Assembly (NCBI RefSeq): GCF_004362015.1
Contig: NZ_SNWW01000005.1
Span: 248,001 to 312,000 of the forward strand
Direction of reading: 5' to 3'
Length of the DNA stretch: 64,000 nt
DNA from: Flavobacterium chryseum
GTDB lineage: Bacteria; Bacteroidota; Bacteroidia; Flavobacteriales; Flavobacteriaceae
Part shown: one piece after another, positions 16,015 to 25,171 of the stretch
Position numbering within the stretch: position 1 is the stretch's first letter
How the letters are laid out: each line of letters starts with the position of its first letter
Program-made: the position numbers and the translations under genes
Notes under the pieces: generated by a model
Database searches by the model: none
What the model was told of the DNA's origin: nothing
What the model saw: the letters and a program-made list of their open reading frames with translations, nothing else

Positions 16015-17277
16015 ATGAAAAAACTAAGAATAATTATTCTATTACTATTGGGTGCAATTAGTGCTGATATTCAGGCGCAGGAATTGGATGTAAATCTGCA
16101 AATCAGACCTCGTTTTGAATACCGAAACGGTTATAAAACGCTTTTAGCGGAAGGTCAGGAAGGAACTTCTCAGATTTCGCAACGCTCAAGGTTGAATTTC
16201 AATTACAAACAGGATCAACTTACAGTAAAATTGACTTTTCAAAATACCAGAACCTGGGGAGATGTTACTCCTAGTGCGGCGGCTGATAAAAATGGCGTTG
16301 CTGTTTTCGAAGCCTGGGCTCAATATGATTTAACAGAAAAATGGAGTGCCAGAATGGGACGTCAGGTACTTTCATACGATAATCAGCGTATTTTAGGTGA
16401 ACAAGATTGGGGACAGCAAGCACAAAGTCATGATGCATTAACGGTTTCTTTTCATACTGAAAAACAACAATTAGATTTTGGTGGAGCTTATAATTCTGAT
16501 GCAGAAAATACATTTCAAACTCAGTATACTGTAGCGAACTATAAAGCAATGCAATATGCCTGGTACCATGCTAATTTAGACAAATTAGGAGTGAGTTTTC
16601 TATTGTTGAATACAGGTTATGAATATAAAAATACTGTTGAAAAATTATTAGTAGATTACAAACAAACTTTTGGTCCTTATTTAACCTATAAAACAGCCAA
16701 AATAGACAGTAATTTTTGGTTGTACGGACAAACCGGAAAAAGTACAGATCGACAAGTAAGTGCCTGGAATGCTGCTGTAAATTTTGGATACAATATAACA
16801 GAATCGTTTAAGGCTGGTGTAGGATATGAATTTTTATCCGGAAAAAACACGAATGACGGAAGCCGGGTTATAAAATCATTCAATCCAATTTTTGGAACGA
16901 ACCATGGTTTTAATGGTTATATGGATTATTTTTATGTAGGCGGAGGACACTTAAACAATGTTGGTTTACAGGATGGATTTCTAAAACTAAATTACAACGT
17001 AAACAAATGGCAGTTTGCTTTGATTCCGCATCTATTTTTATCTGCTGCCGATGCCGTTACGCCTTTAAATGAGAAACTTGATTCTTATTTAGGAACCGAA
17101 GTTGACTTTACTGTCGGCTTTAATTTCAAAAAAGAAATTACGTTAACAGGAGGTTACTCTCAAATGTTCGGATCTAAAACTTTAGAATTCATAAAAACCG
17201 GAGACGCCGGCCACACCAACAATTGGGCTTGGTTGATGATTTCTGTAAATCCTCGAATTTTTACGTGGAAAAAATAG
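16015..17277 (+). CDS. Alginate-export-family outer membrane porin
   Basis: The 420-residue protein has a signal peptide (MKKLRIIILLLLGAISADIQ, cleaved before AQELDV) and alternating beta-strand patterns up to the C-terminus, as in the alginate_export (AlgE-like) barrel family. Visible elements are LQIRPRFEYRNGYK, QRSRLNFNYKQDQL and GRQVLSYDNQRILGEQDW. It follows narK by 98 bases on the same strand, and a strong terminator closes the pair. Given this position, a role as outer membrane channel for nitrate is more likely than alginate export. This is inference from the neighbourhood; no alginate gene is in sight. Confidence 0.82.
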   Translation: MKKLRIIILLLLGAISADIQAQELDVNLQIRPRFEYRNGYKTLLAEGQEGTSQISQRSRLNFNYKQDQLTVKLTFQNTRTWGDVTPSAAADKNGVAVFEAWAQYDLTEKWSARMGRQVLSYDNQRILGEQDWGQQAQSHDALTVSFHTEKQQLDFGGAYNSDAENTFQTQYTVANYKAMQYAWYHANLDKLGVSFLLLNTGYEYKNTVEKLLVDYKQTFGPYLTYKTAKIDSNFWLYGQTGKSTDRQVSAWNAAVNFGYNITESFKAGVGYEFLSGKNTNDGSRVIKSFNPIFGTNHGFNGYMDYFYVGGGHLNNVGLQDGFLKLNYNVNKWQFALIPHLFLSAADAVTPLNEKLDSYLGTEVDFTVGFNFKKEITLTGGYSQMFGSKTLEFIKTGDAGHTNNWAWLMISVNPRIFTWKK

Positions 17278-17305
17278 TTTTTATTCAAAATTAACATATA
17301 AATTC

Positions 17306-17342
17306 TACCCTTTTCCTATTTCGCGAAAAGGGTATTTTTTTT
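17306..17342 (+). terminator. Rho-independent terminator after narK-porin
   Basis: The stem TACCCTTTTC (17306-17315) pairs perfectly with GAAAAGGGTA (17325-17334), and eight T residues follow. It ends the narK-porin unit. A very similar terminator closes the next gene at 17830. Confidence 0.85.
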
Positions 17343-17377
17343 GACTCTCTAAAAGCTTGTTATATGTTTTAAATAGG

Positions 17378-17385
17378 TATATTTG
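17378..17385 (+). promoter_or_regulatory. -7 promoter box (TATATTTG) of the 17416 gene
   Basis: A perfect TAnnTTTG box follows TTG at 17357-17359 by 18 bases, which is the usual Bacteroidota -33/-7 spacing. The start codon is 30 bases downstream. Confidence 0.6.
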
Positions 17386-17415
17386 AATCGATTATGAATC
17401 CCCAAATTCTATCCT

Positions 17416-17781
17416 ATGAAACAATTTTTAAAATTATCGATGCTTACTTTTGTTGTAACTCAAACTTCTATTGCTCAAAAATTTAATGATGCCTTAATTT
17501 CAAAAGACTCAGAAATTAATTTTGCAAAAACACAAAAAAGAGGAATTAAAAAAAACAACATTATCTACTATGTTGAAAATGATTTACAAACAATATCTGC
17601 TTATAAAAGCAATAAACTGAAATGGCAAACCAATGTAATTTCTGTTTGTGGAAAACCAAAACTGGGAGAACCTCAAATAAGATATGTAGGATATAATTCA
17701 GACAAACTCCTTATCGTTATGGGAAAACATAATTTTGCAGAAATCGACATAAGTAGCGGTATTACAAAACTTGTTGGTTAA
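17416..17781 (+). CDS. Small secreted hypothetical protein
   Basis: The 121-residue protein has an N-terminal signal peptide (MKQFLKLSMLTFVVTQTSIA, probable cleavage before QKF). The mature part of about 100 residues is basic and contains KTQKRGIKKNNIIYYVENDL and a central single Cys (VCGKPKLGEPQIRYVGYNSD). It reads like a short beta-rich periplasmic or outer surface protein. No family is recognised. It has its own promoter and terminator, so it is a single-gene unit, although it sits inside the nitrate island. Confidence 0.7.
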   Translation: MKQFLKLSMLTFVVTQTSIAQKFNDALISKDSEINFAKTQKRGIKKNNIIYYVENDLQTISAYKSNKLKWQTNVISVCGKPKLGEPQIRYVGYNSDKLLIVMGKHNFAEIDISSGITKLVG

Positions 17782-17829
17782 GATTTACTTTTAAGAAATA
17801 GATTTTTCGAAAATATACATTATAACTTG

Positions 17830-17865
17830 CCCTTTTTCAGTTTTGGAAAAGGGTATTTTTTTTTT
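17830..17865 (+). terminator. Rho-independent terminator
   Basis: CCCTTTTTC pairs with GGAAAAGGG around an AGTTTT loop, followed by about ten T residues. It resembles the terminator at 17306 in stem sequence. A look-alike of the next promoter follows as well, so the terminator-promoter cassette appears duplicated. Confidence 0.8.
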
Positions 17866-17905
17866 ACATAAATTATTTTGCATTTTAAATTGGTATATTT
17901 GGTAG

Positions 17906-18010
17906 ATGAAGAAACTTAAAAACTTAACATTTTTATTAGCATTTATTCTTTTTTCTAGTTGTGAAAATAAATGGATTATTGATGAAGTTGAAGGAACTTG
18001 GGTTGCTTAA
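17906..18010 (+). CDS. Very small lipoprotein, possibly a truncated lipocalin-like protein
   Basis: The frame encodes 34 residues: MKKLKNLTFLLAFILFSSC is a complete lipoprotein signal peptide with lipobox FSSC, followed by only 15 more residues ending DEVEGTWVA. Many Bacteroidota lipocalin-like lipoproteins begin with the same layout, a lipobox then a short linker and a GTW motif. This may therefore be the start of such a gene cut short. A TATATTTG box ends only four bases before the ATG, so the transcript from it could hardly contain a leader. It may be a relic or a leaderless micro-gene. Confidence 0.45.
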   Translation: MKKLKNLTFLLAFILFSSCENKWIIDEVEGTWVA

Positions 18011-18040
18011 TCTTTATTCTCTTTTTAAAATTTCTAGTAA

Positions 18041-18754
18041 ATGAAACTCATAGCCTGGAACTGCAACATGGCATTCAGAAAAAAAGCTGAATTTATTCTG
18101 GCTTATAATCCTGATATTGCAGTAATTTCAGAATGTGAAAATCCGGAAAAACTTAAATTTCCAAGCAATACAAAATTACCAACCGATATTCTTTGGTATG
18201 GAACAAATCCGCATAAAGGACTTGGCGTTTTCTCTTATAGCGATTATCGATTTCAATTATTGGATTGTCGTAACCCTGATTTCAAAAACATTTTACCAAT
18301 TGCCGTAACAGACGGAAAAATTGATTTTAATTTATTTGCGGTTTGGGCCAATAATCCGGCAGATAAAGATGGCGCTTACGTTACTCAGGTTTGGAAAGCG
18401 ATTCATTATTATGAAGATTTAATTCAGGAAAGTAAAACTATTTTAATTGGCGATTTCAACAGTAATACCATTTGGGACAAACCGCGACGAGAAGGAAACC
18501 ATACAACTGTGGTAAATAAATTAGGCGAGAAGAATATTTTTAGTACTTATCATAAATATTTTAATCAGGTTCAGGGCAAAGAAGAACATCCAACTTTATA
18601 CCTTTATAGACACGAAAATAAACCATATCATATGGATTATTGTTTTGCATCAAATGATTTTATCGAAACTTTAGAAAGCGTTGAAATTGGAACTTACCAA
18701 GATTGGACGCTGTACAGTGACCACAAACCCTTAATCATTAAATTTAATATATAA
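18041..18754 (+). CDS. Endonuclease/exonuclease/phosphatase-family protein
   Basis: The 237-residue protein has the DNase I-like fold signatures: the N-terminal strand [18 protein letters not shown], a metal-binding Glu ([10 protein letters not shown]), the central [13 protein letters not shown] and the terminal [13 protein letters not shown] with its catalytic Asp-His. Family members cleave phosphodiesters in nucleic acids, lipids or small molecules. No signal peptide is seen, so it should act in the cytoplasm. The next gene, a methyltransferase, starts two bases after its stop. They form an operon of unknown purpose. Confidence 0.85.
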   Translation: MKLIAWNCNMAFRKKAEFILAYNPDIAVISECENPEKLKFPSNTKLPTDILWYGTNPHKGLGVFSYSDYRFQLLDCRNPDFKNILPIAVTDGKIDFNLFAVWANNPADKDGAYVTQVWKAIHYYEDLIQESKTILIGDFNSNTIWDKPRREGNHTTVVNKLGEKNIFSTYHKYFNQVQGKEEHPTLYLYRHENKPYHMDYCFASNDFIETLESVEIGTYQDWTLYSDHKPLIIKFNI

Positions 18755-18756
18755 TT

Positions 18757-19377
18757 ATGAACAACTGGACTCAAAGATGGGACGACCGCTACAGCAATGA
18801 AGAATTTGCGTACGGCGAAGAACCCAACAATTACTTCAAAGAACAAATCGCAAAATTAGATCCAGGATCGATTCTTTTTCCTGCCGAAGGAGAAGGACGA
18901 AATGCGATTTTCGCAGCAAAATTAGGCTGGAATGTCAGTGCTTTTGATATTAGTGCCGAAGGAAAAAACAAAGCCTTAAAACTGGCAGAAGCCAATAATG
19001 TTTCAATTGATTATCAGGTTGGAGAATTAGAATCGCTGAATTATCAGCCAGAACAATTTGATGCTATTGCTTTAATTTACGCTCATTTTCCTGCTGAAAT
19101 TAAATCTTCGATCCATAAAACGCTGGACAAATATTTAAGCAAAAACGGAATTATTATTTTCGAAGCTTTCAGTAAAAAACATTTGGAATATCTGGCTTTA
19201 AACGATAAAGTCGGCGGGCCAAAAGACATTGAATCATTATTTTCCATTGAAGAAATTCAATCCGATTTTCCCAATTATGAAATCATCGAATTAACAGAAA
19301 AAGAAATTGAACTGAACGAAGGTTTATTTCACAACGGAAAAGGTTCCGTAATTCGATTTATTGGAAGAAAAAAATAA
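18757..19377 (+). CDS. SAM-dependent methyltransferase (TehB/thiopurine-like)
   Basis: The 206-residue protein begins [19 protein letters not shown], the typical opening of small methyltransferases related to TehB and thiopurine S-methyltransferases. Motif I is modified ([20 protein letters not shown]), followed by [10 protein letters not shown], and [14 protein letters not shown]. These enzymes methylate thiol, selenium or tellurium compounds or small acceptors. The substrate is not determined. It is the second gene of an operon with the phosphatase-family gene. Confidence 0.83.
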   Translation: MNNWTQRWDDRYSNEEFAYGEEPNNYFKEQIAKLDPGSILFPAEGEGRNAIFAAKLGWNVSAFDISAEGKNKALKLAEANNVSIDYQVGELESLNYQPEQFDAIALIYAHFPAEIKSSIHKTLDKYLSKNGIIIFEAFSKKHLEYLALNDKVGGPKDIESLFSIEEIQSDFPNYEIIELTEKEIELNEGLFHNGKGSVIRFIGRKK

Positions 19378-19394
19378 ATTCTGCAAAACGTTAC

Positions 19395-19420
19395 GTAGAG
19401 GCGCCGCTGTGCGTCTCTAC
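19395..19420. repeat. Short hairpin repeat (GTAGAGGCGC)
   Basis: GTAGAGGCGC and GCGTCTCTAC face each other across CGCTGT. A larger version of the same element, with ACAGCAGTGCG arms, is at 59959-60041. Confidence 0.65.
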
Positions 19421-19522
19421 AAAAATAGTAAATACTGAAAACGAACTGCGACTCTGCAATACTTCTTCATTTTACCTCTCTCCTTCTACTTTACTTTAAA
19501 CTTAAAAATAAAATCTAAAAAA

Positions 19523-19555
19523 TTACGTATTTATACGTAAAAATACTTATTTTTG
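19523..19555 (+). promoter_or_regulatory. Nitrate reductase promoter with TACGTA palindrome and TACTTAT site
   Basis: TTACGTAT-TT-ATACGTAA (19523-19540) is a perfect inverted repeat. TACTTAT follows at 19544, and the -7 box TATTTTTG is at 19548-19555. The arrangement, with the last half-site overlapping the -7 box, matches nirB, narK and moeA. Confidence 0.6.
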
Positions 19556-19624
19556 TTTATATCATTATACGTGAATTATCTTATATAAAGAAATTTACTC
19601 AATAGTATTCAAAAACGAATTCTA

Positions 19625-22600
19625 ATGCAAAATACCAAAATCAAAACTACCTGTTCGTATTGTGGCGTTGGCTGCGGTATCATCGTTACTAACGACACTA
19701 AAAATGGCGTGATGGTAACGGGCGACAAAGACCATCCTGTCAATAAAGGAATGTTGTGCTCGAAGGGAATGAATTTGCATTACGTAGTAAATGATACTTC
19801 AGACAGGATTTTATATCCTGAAATGCGCGGTAGCAAATCCTATCCGCTCGAACGCGTAAGTTGGGACACGGCTCTTGATCGCGCTGCAGCTGTTTTTACA
19901 TCCATCATAAAAAAACACGGACCGGACAGCGTTGGTTTTTATATCTCAGGCCAATGTTTAACCGAAGAATATTATCTGGTCAACAAACTCGTAAAAGGCT
20001 TTTTGAAAACTAATAATATCGACACCAACTCCAGGCTTTGTATGAGTTCTGCCGTTGTAGGTTATAAAAAAACATTTGGAGAAGATTCTGTTCCAATTGC
20101 TTATGACGATATCGAATTGGCTGATACTTTTCTGATTACAGGCGCAAATCCGGCTTGGTGTCACCCCATTTTATTCAGAAGAATCGAAAAACACAAAGAG
20201 AATAATCCAAAAATAAAAATCATTGTAATTGATCCGAGGCGAACGGATACGGCCGCTTTCGCCGATTTGCATTTGCAGATTATTCCCGGATCTGATATTA
20301 TTTTATACCATGCCATCGCCAAACGCATTATCGAAAAAGGCCATGTAGATCATGATTTTGTAAAAAATAATGCCGAAAATTTTAAACAATATAAAGACTT
20401 AGTTCTAAGTACTTCTTTTGAAAAGGCTTCTAAACTTTGCGGAATATCGGTAAATGACATCAAACTTGCCGCTGATATTATTGGCAAAGCAAAAGGATTT
20501 ATTTCGCTTTGGGCAATGGGATTGAATCAAAGTGCCGTTGGCGTTAATAAAAACACCGCTTTGCTAAATTTATCTTTATTGACAGGACAAATTGGTAAAC
20601 CGGGTTCAGGTCCGTTTTCTTTAACGGGACAACCCAACGCTATGGGCGGACGCGAAGTTGGCGGAATGGCAACATTATTAGCGGCGCACAAAGACATCTC
20701 AAATCCGGAACACCGAAAAGAAGTCGCTGATTTTTGGGGCGTTAATGAAATTTCAGATAAACCGGGTTTAACCGCAACTGAAATGTTTGAAGCTTTAGAA
20801 TCCGGAAAAATGAAAGCCGTTTGGATCATCTGTACCAATCCTTTAGTGAGTTTGCCCGATTCCCGTCGCATCGAAAAAGCATTACAAAAAGCAAAATTCG
20901 TAGTTGTTCAGGATATTTCGCATAATGCAGACACTTCAAAATATGCCGATTTACTATTGCCTGCCGCCAGTTGGTTAGAGAAAGAAGGCACCATGACCAA
21001 TTCTGAACGTCGTATTTCGTATTTACCAAAAGGAATCAATGCGCCCGGAGAAGCACTTCCGGATATTGAAATCTTAATTCGCTTTGCGAAAAAAATGAAT
21101 TTCAATGGTTTTAATTACAACAGTGCCGAGGAAATTTACAAAGAACATTGTGCTTTGACCAAAAATACCAATATTGATATTTCATTTTTAAATTATCATC
21201 GTTTAAAAACCGAAGGCACTTTTCAATGGCCTGTTCCTGATTATGGACATCCGGGAACGCCCCGCCTTTTTACCGATAAAAAATTCTATACGCCATCGCA
21301 AAAAGCAATTTTCAATTTACCAACGGCGATTGAAAATACTTCGGAACAGCCAACACCACAATTCCCTTTTATTCTAACAACAGGAAGGGTTCGGGATCAA
21401 TGGCACACAATGACCAAAACCGGAAAAGTGTCCCGATTAATGACACATACGCCAAGTCCGGTTTTAGAGATAAACCCGATTGATGCTTATAAAAATGAAA
21501 TTAAAAATGGTGACATTGTTATTGTAAGCAGCAAAAACGGAGAAGTTAGGGTAAAAGCAAAAGTAACAGATTCGATTAGAGAAAAAGTACTTTTCCTTCC
21601 AATGCATTGGGGAAAACAGCTGGAAAATGATTTAAACAGAACTAATAATTTAACGAATACTGTTGTCGATCCTGTATCAAAAGAACCTGATTTTAAATAC
21701 ACAACCGTTGCCATTACGAAATATGTAAAACCGTTTCAAAAAATTGCGATTATTGGTGCCGGAGCAGCATCTTTCAGATTTATTCAAAACTATCGTGAAT
21801 TCAATTCTACCGATGAAATTATTGTTTTTTCGAATGAAATAAATCCGTTTTACAATCGTGTTTTGCTTCCGGAATATATGACGGGCGAATTTACCTGGGA
21901 ACAACTTTTAAAAGTAAAAGATGGCGAAGCTTTAAACAAGCTAAACATTACCATGAAAGCCGGAGTAGCAATTGATAGTATTAATACTTCTGAAAAAACA
22001 ATAAAAGACAGTTTAGGACAGACACATACTTTTGATTCTTTGATTATGGCCACCGGAAGCCGTCCGTTTGTGCCTGAAAATGCGCAGCTTCATCTTCCGG
22101 GACGATTTACGGTAAGACGCAAAGAAGATGCTGATCGCTTAAAAAAACATCTTGACAGCACAAATTTACCGCCCGAAGAACAGCACGTTGTTATTATTGG
22201 CGGTGGTTTATTAGGATTAGAATTGGCTGCGGCATTAAAACATAAAAAAGTAAAAATTACTATAATTCAAAGGGCTTCCCGTTTGATGGAACGCCAGTTA
22301 GACCGGGTTTCAAGCAAATTATTGGCCGAAGAAGTGCAGCTTCGTGATATTCAAATTTATTTTGATAATGAAGTGAGTACGGTTTTTGAAACCGATAATG
22401 ATAATGAACTCGAAATCGCTTTAAAAAGTGGCAGAACCATCACGGCAAACGCAATTGTTTATACGATCGGAACAATTCCAAACATTGAAATTGCGCGCGA
22501 AACCGGATTGGCCTGCGGTCGTGGTGTTAAAGTAAATCAATATTTACAATCTTCGAATCCTGATATTTATGCAATTGGAGAAATCGCCGAATTCGATAAT

Positions 22601-23143
22601 AAATTATTCGGAATAACTTCTGCCGCTGAAGAACAGGCTGATGTTCTGGCTAACTTTTTGGCGGGCGATATCAGCAGTTTTTACAAAGGTTCTGTTTTAA
22701 TGAATATCCTGAAACTCGAAGATATTAATTTGTGCAGTATTGGCGAAATTGAAATTCCGGAAAATGATGACTCCTACGAAGAAATTGTTTTCGCCGATTT
22801 GAAACAGCGTTATTATAAAAAATGCATCGTTAAAAACGATTTGCTGGTTGGTGCGATTTTAATGGGAGATAAAAATGAGTTTGCCGAATTTAAAACGATG
22901 ATCGAAAGCAAAATCGAATTATCAGACAAACGAAATTTATTGCTTAGAGGAAGCTCAAATGCAAAACCGGTTTTAGGAAAATTAGTGTGCTCCTGCAGTC
23001 AGGTTGGAGCCGGAAACATTGAAGAAACAATTAAAAGCGGAGTTAATAATTTTACCGATTTATGTAAAAATACCGGAGCCGGATTAGGTTGTGGAAGTTG
23101 TAAAACAGAAGTTAAAGAGATTTTAGCGAAATGTAAAGTTTAG
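19625..23143 (+). CDS. nasA: Assimilatory nitrate reductase fused to its FAD/NAD(P)H reductase and [2Fe-2S] domain
   Basis: The 1172-residue cytoplasmic enzyme reduces nitrate to nitrite. Residues 1-700 are the Mo-bis-MGD catalytic part. The [4Fe-4S] ligands are C10, C13, C17 and C45; the Mo-ligand region is NSRLCMSSAVVGYKKTFG near 138; and the MGD-binding C-terminal domain starts with FILTTGRVRDQWHTMT near 580. A pyridine-nucleotide/FAD reductase follows (IAIIGAGAASFRF near 706, VVIIGGGLLGLELAAAL near 854). The end is a BFD-like [2Fe-2S] domain (LVCSCSQVG...GLGCGSCK, from about 1120). In Bacillus these are two proteins, NasC and NasB. Here one chain can carry electrons from NAD(P)H to molybdenum. 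The DNA shows no frameshift at the joints. Confidence 0.93.
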   Translation: MQNTKIKTTCSYCGVGCGIIVTNDTKNGVMVTGDKDHPVNKGMLCSKGMNLHYVVNDTSDRILYPEMRGSKSYPLERVSWDTALDRAAAVFTSIIKKHGPDSVGFYISGQCLTEEYYLVNKLVKGFLKTNNIDTNSRLCMSSAVVGYKKTFGEDSVPIAYDDIELADTFLITGANPAWCHPILFRRIEKHKENNPKIKIIVIDPRRTDTAAFADLHLQIIPGSDIILYHAIAKRIIEKGHVDHDFVKNNAENFKQYKDLVLSTSFEKASKLCGISVNDIKLAADIIGKAKGFISLWAMGLNQSAVGVNKNTALLNLSLLTGQIGKPGSGPFSLTGQPNAMGGREVGGMATLLAAHKDISNPEHRKEVADFWGVNEISDKPGLTATEMFEALESGKMKAVWIICTNPLVSLPDSRRIEKALQKAKFVVVQDISHNADTSKYADLLLPAASWLEKEGTMTNSERRISYLPKGINAPGEALPDIEILIRFAKKMNFNGFNYNSAEEIYKEHCALTKNTNIDISFLNYHRLKTEGTFQWPVPDYGHPGTPRLFTDKKFYTPSQKAIFNLPTAIENTSEQPTPQFPFILTTGRVRDQWHTMTKTGKVSRLMTHTPSPVLEINPIDAYKNEIKNGDIVIVSSKNGEVRVKAKVTDSIREKVLFLPMHWGKQLENDLNRTNNLTNTVVDPVSKEPDFKYTTVAITKYVKPFQKIAIIGAGAASFRFIQNYREFNSTDEIIVFSNEINPFYNRVLLPEYMTGEFTWEQLLKVKDGEALNKLNITMKAGVAIDSINTSEKTIKDSLGQTHTFDSLIMATGSRPFVPENAQLHLPGRFTVRRKEDADRLKKHLDSTNLPPEEQHVVIIGGGLLGLELAAALKHKKVKITIIQRASRLMERQLDRVSSKLLAEEVQLRDIQIYFDNEVSTVFETDNDNELEIALKSGRTITANAIVYTIGTIPNIEIARETGLACGRGVKVNQYLQSSNPDIYAIGEIAEFDNKLFGITSAAEEQADVLANFLAGDISSFYKGSVLMNILKLEDINLCSIGEIEIPENDDSYEEIVFADLKQRYYKKCIVKNDLLVGAILMGDKNEFAEFKTMIESKIELSDKRNLLLRGSSNAKPVLGKLVCSCSQVGAGNIEETIKSGVNNFTDLCKNTGAGLGCGSCKTEVKEILAKCKV

Positions 23144-23160
23144 TTTTTTGACAAAGTATT

Positions 23161-23242
23161 GTCATTTCGACGGAGGAGAAATCACATAACGGATTTACGC
23201 TTCGTTGCTCTCTGGATGTGATTTCTCCTCCGTCGAAATGAC
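23161..23242. repeat. Inverted repeat, GTCATTTCGACGGAGGAG family
   Basis: GTCATTTCGACGGAGGAGAA is exactly mirrored by TTCTCCTCCGTCGAAATGAC. It lies between the nitrate reductase and the rubredoxin-domain gene. A decayed right half with the same centre (GCTCTCTGGATGTGATTTCT type) is at 46433-46461. Confidence 0.9.
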
Positions 23243-23300
23243 ACAAAATGTGGTAACCTTAATCCTGAAACAAAGAAAACCCGAAACAAAAATTAAAAAA

Positions 23301-24731
23301 ATGGAATTGACAAGACTAATAGTAAAAGGAGGCGTTATTTCGCCTGGAGAGCTTCGGGAAGTTGTTAATATGGCTATGGAACACGGTTTAGATTCCATTT
23401 CGTTTGGTTCAAGACAGGATATTATTTTTCCGAAAGGATTAAAATATTTAGATAAGGAAAAATTAGGCAAACATCATTTTGTGCTTCCTAATGAACAAAG
23501 CGGCAATAATATTGTTTCCTCTTATGTTTCTACAGATATTTTCAGAAATACCAATTGGCTTACCGGAAATAAATTTCTTTATATTTTAGAGCAGTTTAAA
23601 GAACAGCCAAAACTTAAAGTTAATATCACAGATCCTAAGCAACAGTTAGTTCCGCTGTTTACAGGACATCTTAATTTTATAGCTTCAGAACACGAAGATT
23701 ATTGGTATCTCTACCTTCGTTTACCAAAATGGGAACGCATGGAAGTATATCCTGTTTTGATTTACAGTTGGGATATTGCAACTTTTTATTATCAAATCGA
23801 AAAAATAATCGCCGAGGAATCGTGCGGAATCGAAATACTTTTCAGTCTCCTTAGCGAAGTTTTAGACACCAATAACAGAACAATCGACAAACCTTTAAAT
23901 ATTCCTTTTTATCCTTTTCCCTATTACGAAGGCATGAACCGAATGGGAATCGATCAGTATTGGCTGGGTTTGTACTGGAGAAATAATTTATACGATTTAG
24001 ATTTCCTGAAAGAAATGTGCGATTTGTGTTTTGATTGCAAAATCGGAAAGATATGCATCACGCCCTGGAAGTCGTTTATTGTAAAAGGAATTCCGAAAGA
24101 CCGAAAACTTGAATGGGAGAAATTTCTCGGCAAAAAAGGAATCAACGTTCGTCATTCTCTTTTAGAATTAAACTGGCATTTGCCTGTTGCGATGGAATGG
24201 GCTTTGAATCTTAAAACTTTTCTCGTCCGTACGCTCGATCAATTTGACATCAGCACGTACGGACTTACTTTCGGTTTGTCCGAATACAATCGCGATGGTC
24301 ATTATTTTACTTCAATCGTGGTTGAAAAAAATGAATTGCCGGCAGCTCTCGAATCAATCAAAATTCGTGATACGTATAATGTTCTGTTTGCAAAGAATTT
24401 CGACCCAAATACACGAGAATACATTGTGCATTCGCAGGATATTGACAAACTCGAATTGCCTACCATCTTAATTGAATTAAGCCGAAGATATTTCGATGAA
24501 CTCGGAAATTCTACAACGGAAACTACAGAAAATATTCAGAAAAAAGAAAAACCGCAATTAGAGATTTATCAATGTCAGGAATGTTTAACGCTTTATAATA
24601 CAGAATACGGAGATGAATCTCAGGGAATTCCGAAAGGTATTTTGTTTACCGATTTAGCCGAAAATTACTGCTGTTCTTTATGTGAAGGCCCAAAAAGCAA
24701 TTTTAAGCTTTTAGAAGTTGTAGCCAATTAA
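23301..24731 (+). CDS. Sulfite/nitrite-reductase-like protein with C-terminal rubredoxin domain
   Basis: The 476-residue protein begins with a ferredoxin-like half domain of the NIR/SIR type (MELTRLIVKGGVISPGELRE, ISFGSRQDIIFP). The middle holds a compact cysteine set C240-x2-C243-x2-C246-x5-C252 directly before ITPWKSF, a motif like that of CobG/NirA-type proteins. The usual siroheme-cluster pattern (C-x5-C plus C-x3-C) is absent. Residues 423-476 are a rubredoxin (C425-x2-C428, C458-x2-C461). The start at 23301 is chosen because upstream codons lie in the repeat. Beside the nitrate reductase it may pass electrons or help cofactor insertion; neither is proven. Confidence 0.8.
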   Translation: MELTRLIVKGGVISPGELREVVNMAMEHGLDSISFGSRQDIIFPKGLKYLDKEKLGKHHFVLPNEQSGNNIVSSYVSTDIFRNTNWLTGNKFLYILEQFKEQPKLKVNITDPKQQLVPLFTGHLNFIASEHEDYWYLYLRLPKWERMEVYPVLIYSWDIATFYYQIEKIIAEESCGIEILFSLLSEVLDTNNRTIDKPLNIPFYPFPYYEGMNRMGIDQYWLGLYWRNNLYDLDFLKEMCDLCFDCKIGKICITPWKSFIVKGIPKDRKLEWEKFLGKKGINVRHSLLELNWHLPVAMEWALNLKTFLVRTLDQFDISTYGLTFGLSEYNRDGHYFTSIVVEKNELPAALESIKIRDTYNVLFAKNFDPNTREYIVHSQDIDKLELPTILIELSRRYFDELGNSTTETTENIQKKEKPQLEIYQCQECLTLYNTEYGDESQGIPKGILFTDLAENYCCSLCEGPKSNFKLLEVVAN

Positions 24732-25171
24732 TTAAACTTCAATATTTATCAGAATAATTTTTAGAAGCTAATCCCGCTGTCCTTACAAAACGTAGTTTAC
24801 TGAACACAAATTAAAATAAACATAATAGTCAAGTAATCTTTTGTACTTCCCGAAAACTCGGGACCGCACAAAAGGACTTTCCCTCCCATCGGGGCTAGTA
24901 CACTCGTTTCAAAAGAAATCAATTAGAAACAAATTCCTTCCAAACGTTTTAATTATACAGTAATTTACTTCATTTTTCATGTAGAATTGTTAAGAGATTT
25001 CATTTTTTATTTTCTACTAAAAAACTAAAAGTTTAGCAGTCAATATTTTAACTCTTAAATTTAATGAAAAACTTAACATTGGGGAGTTTGTTTTATAATT
25101 ATCTTTACTTAACCGTAAATTAACAATTTGTTTACATTGTTAATAATATTCTCTTTTAAAAGCACAATAAT
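24732..25171. other. Gene-free stretch with a decayed intergenic hairpin element
   Basis: At 24838-24875 CTTTTGT and ACAAAAG enclose an inner CCGA/TCGG hairpin. CCCGCTGTCCTTAC before it and CTCCCATCGGGGCTAG after it belong to the element seen in inverse order at 1184-1268. The last 150 bases are AT-rich, hold no clear reading frame, and must contain the promoter of the Lys-rich protein gene; no convincing TAnnTTTG box was found. Confidence 0.5.

Noticed and set aside
17306..17865. Transposon ends from the similar terminators
   Set aside because: Both are ordinary stem plus T-run terminators at gene ends.
18757..19377. Tellurite resistance function for the methyltransferase
   Set aside because: Only general methyltransferase motifs are visible; no other tellurite gene is near.
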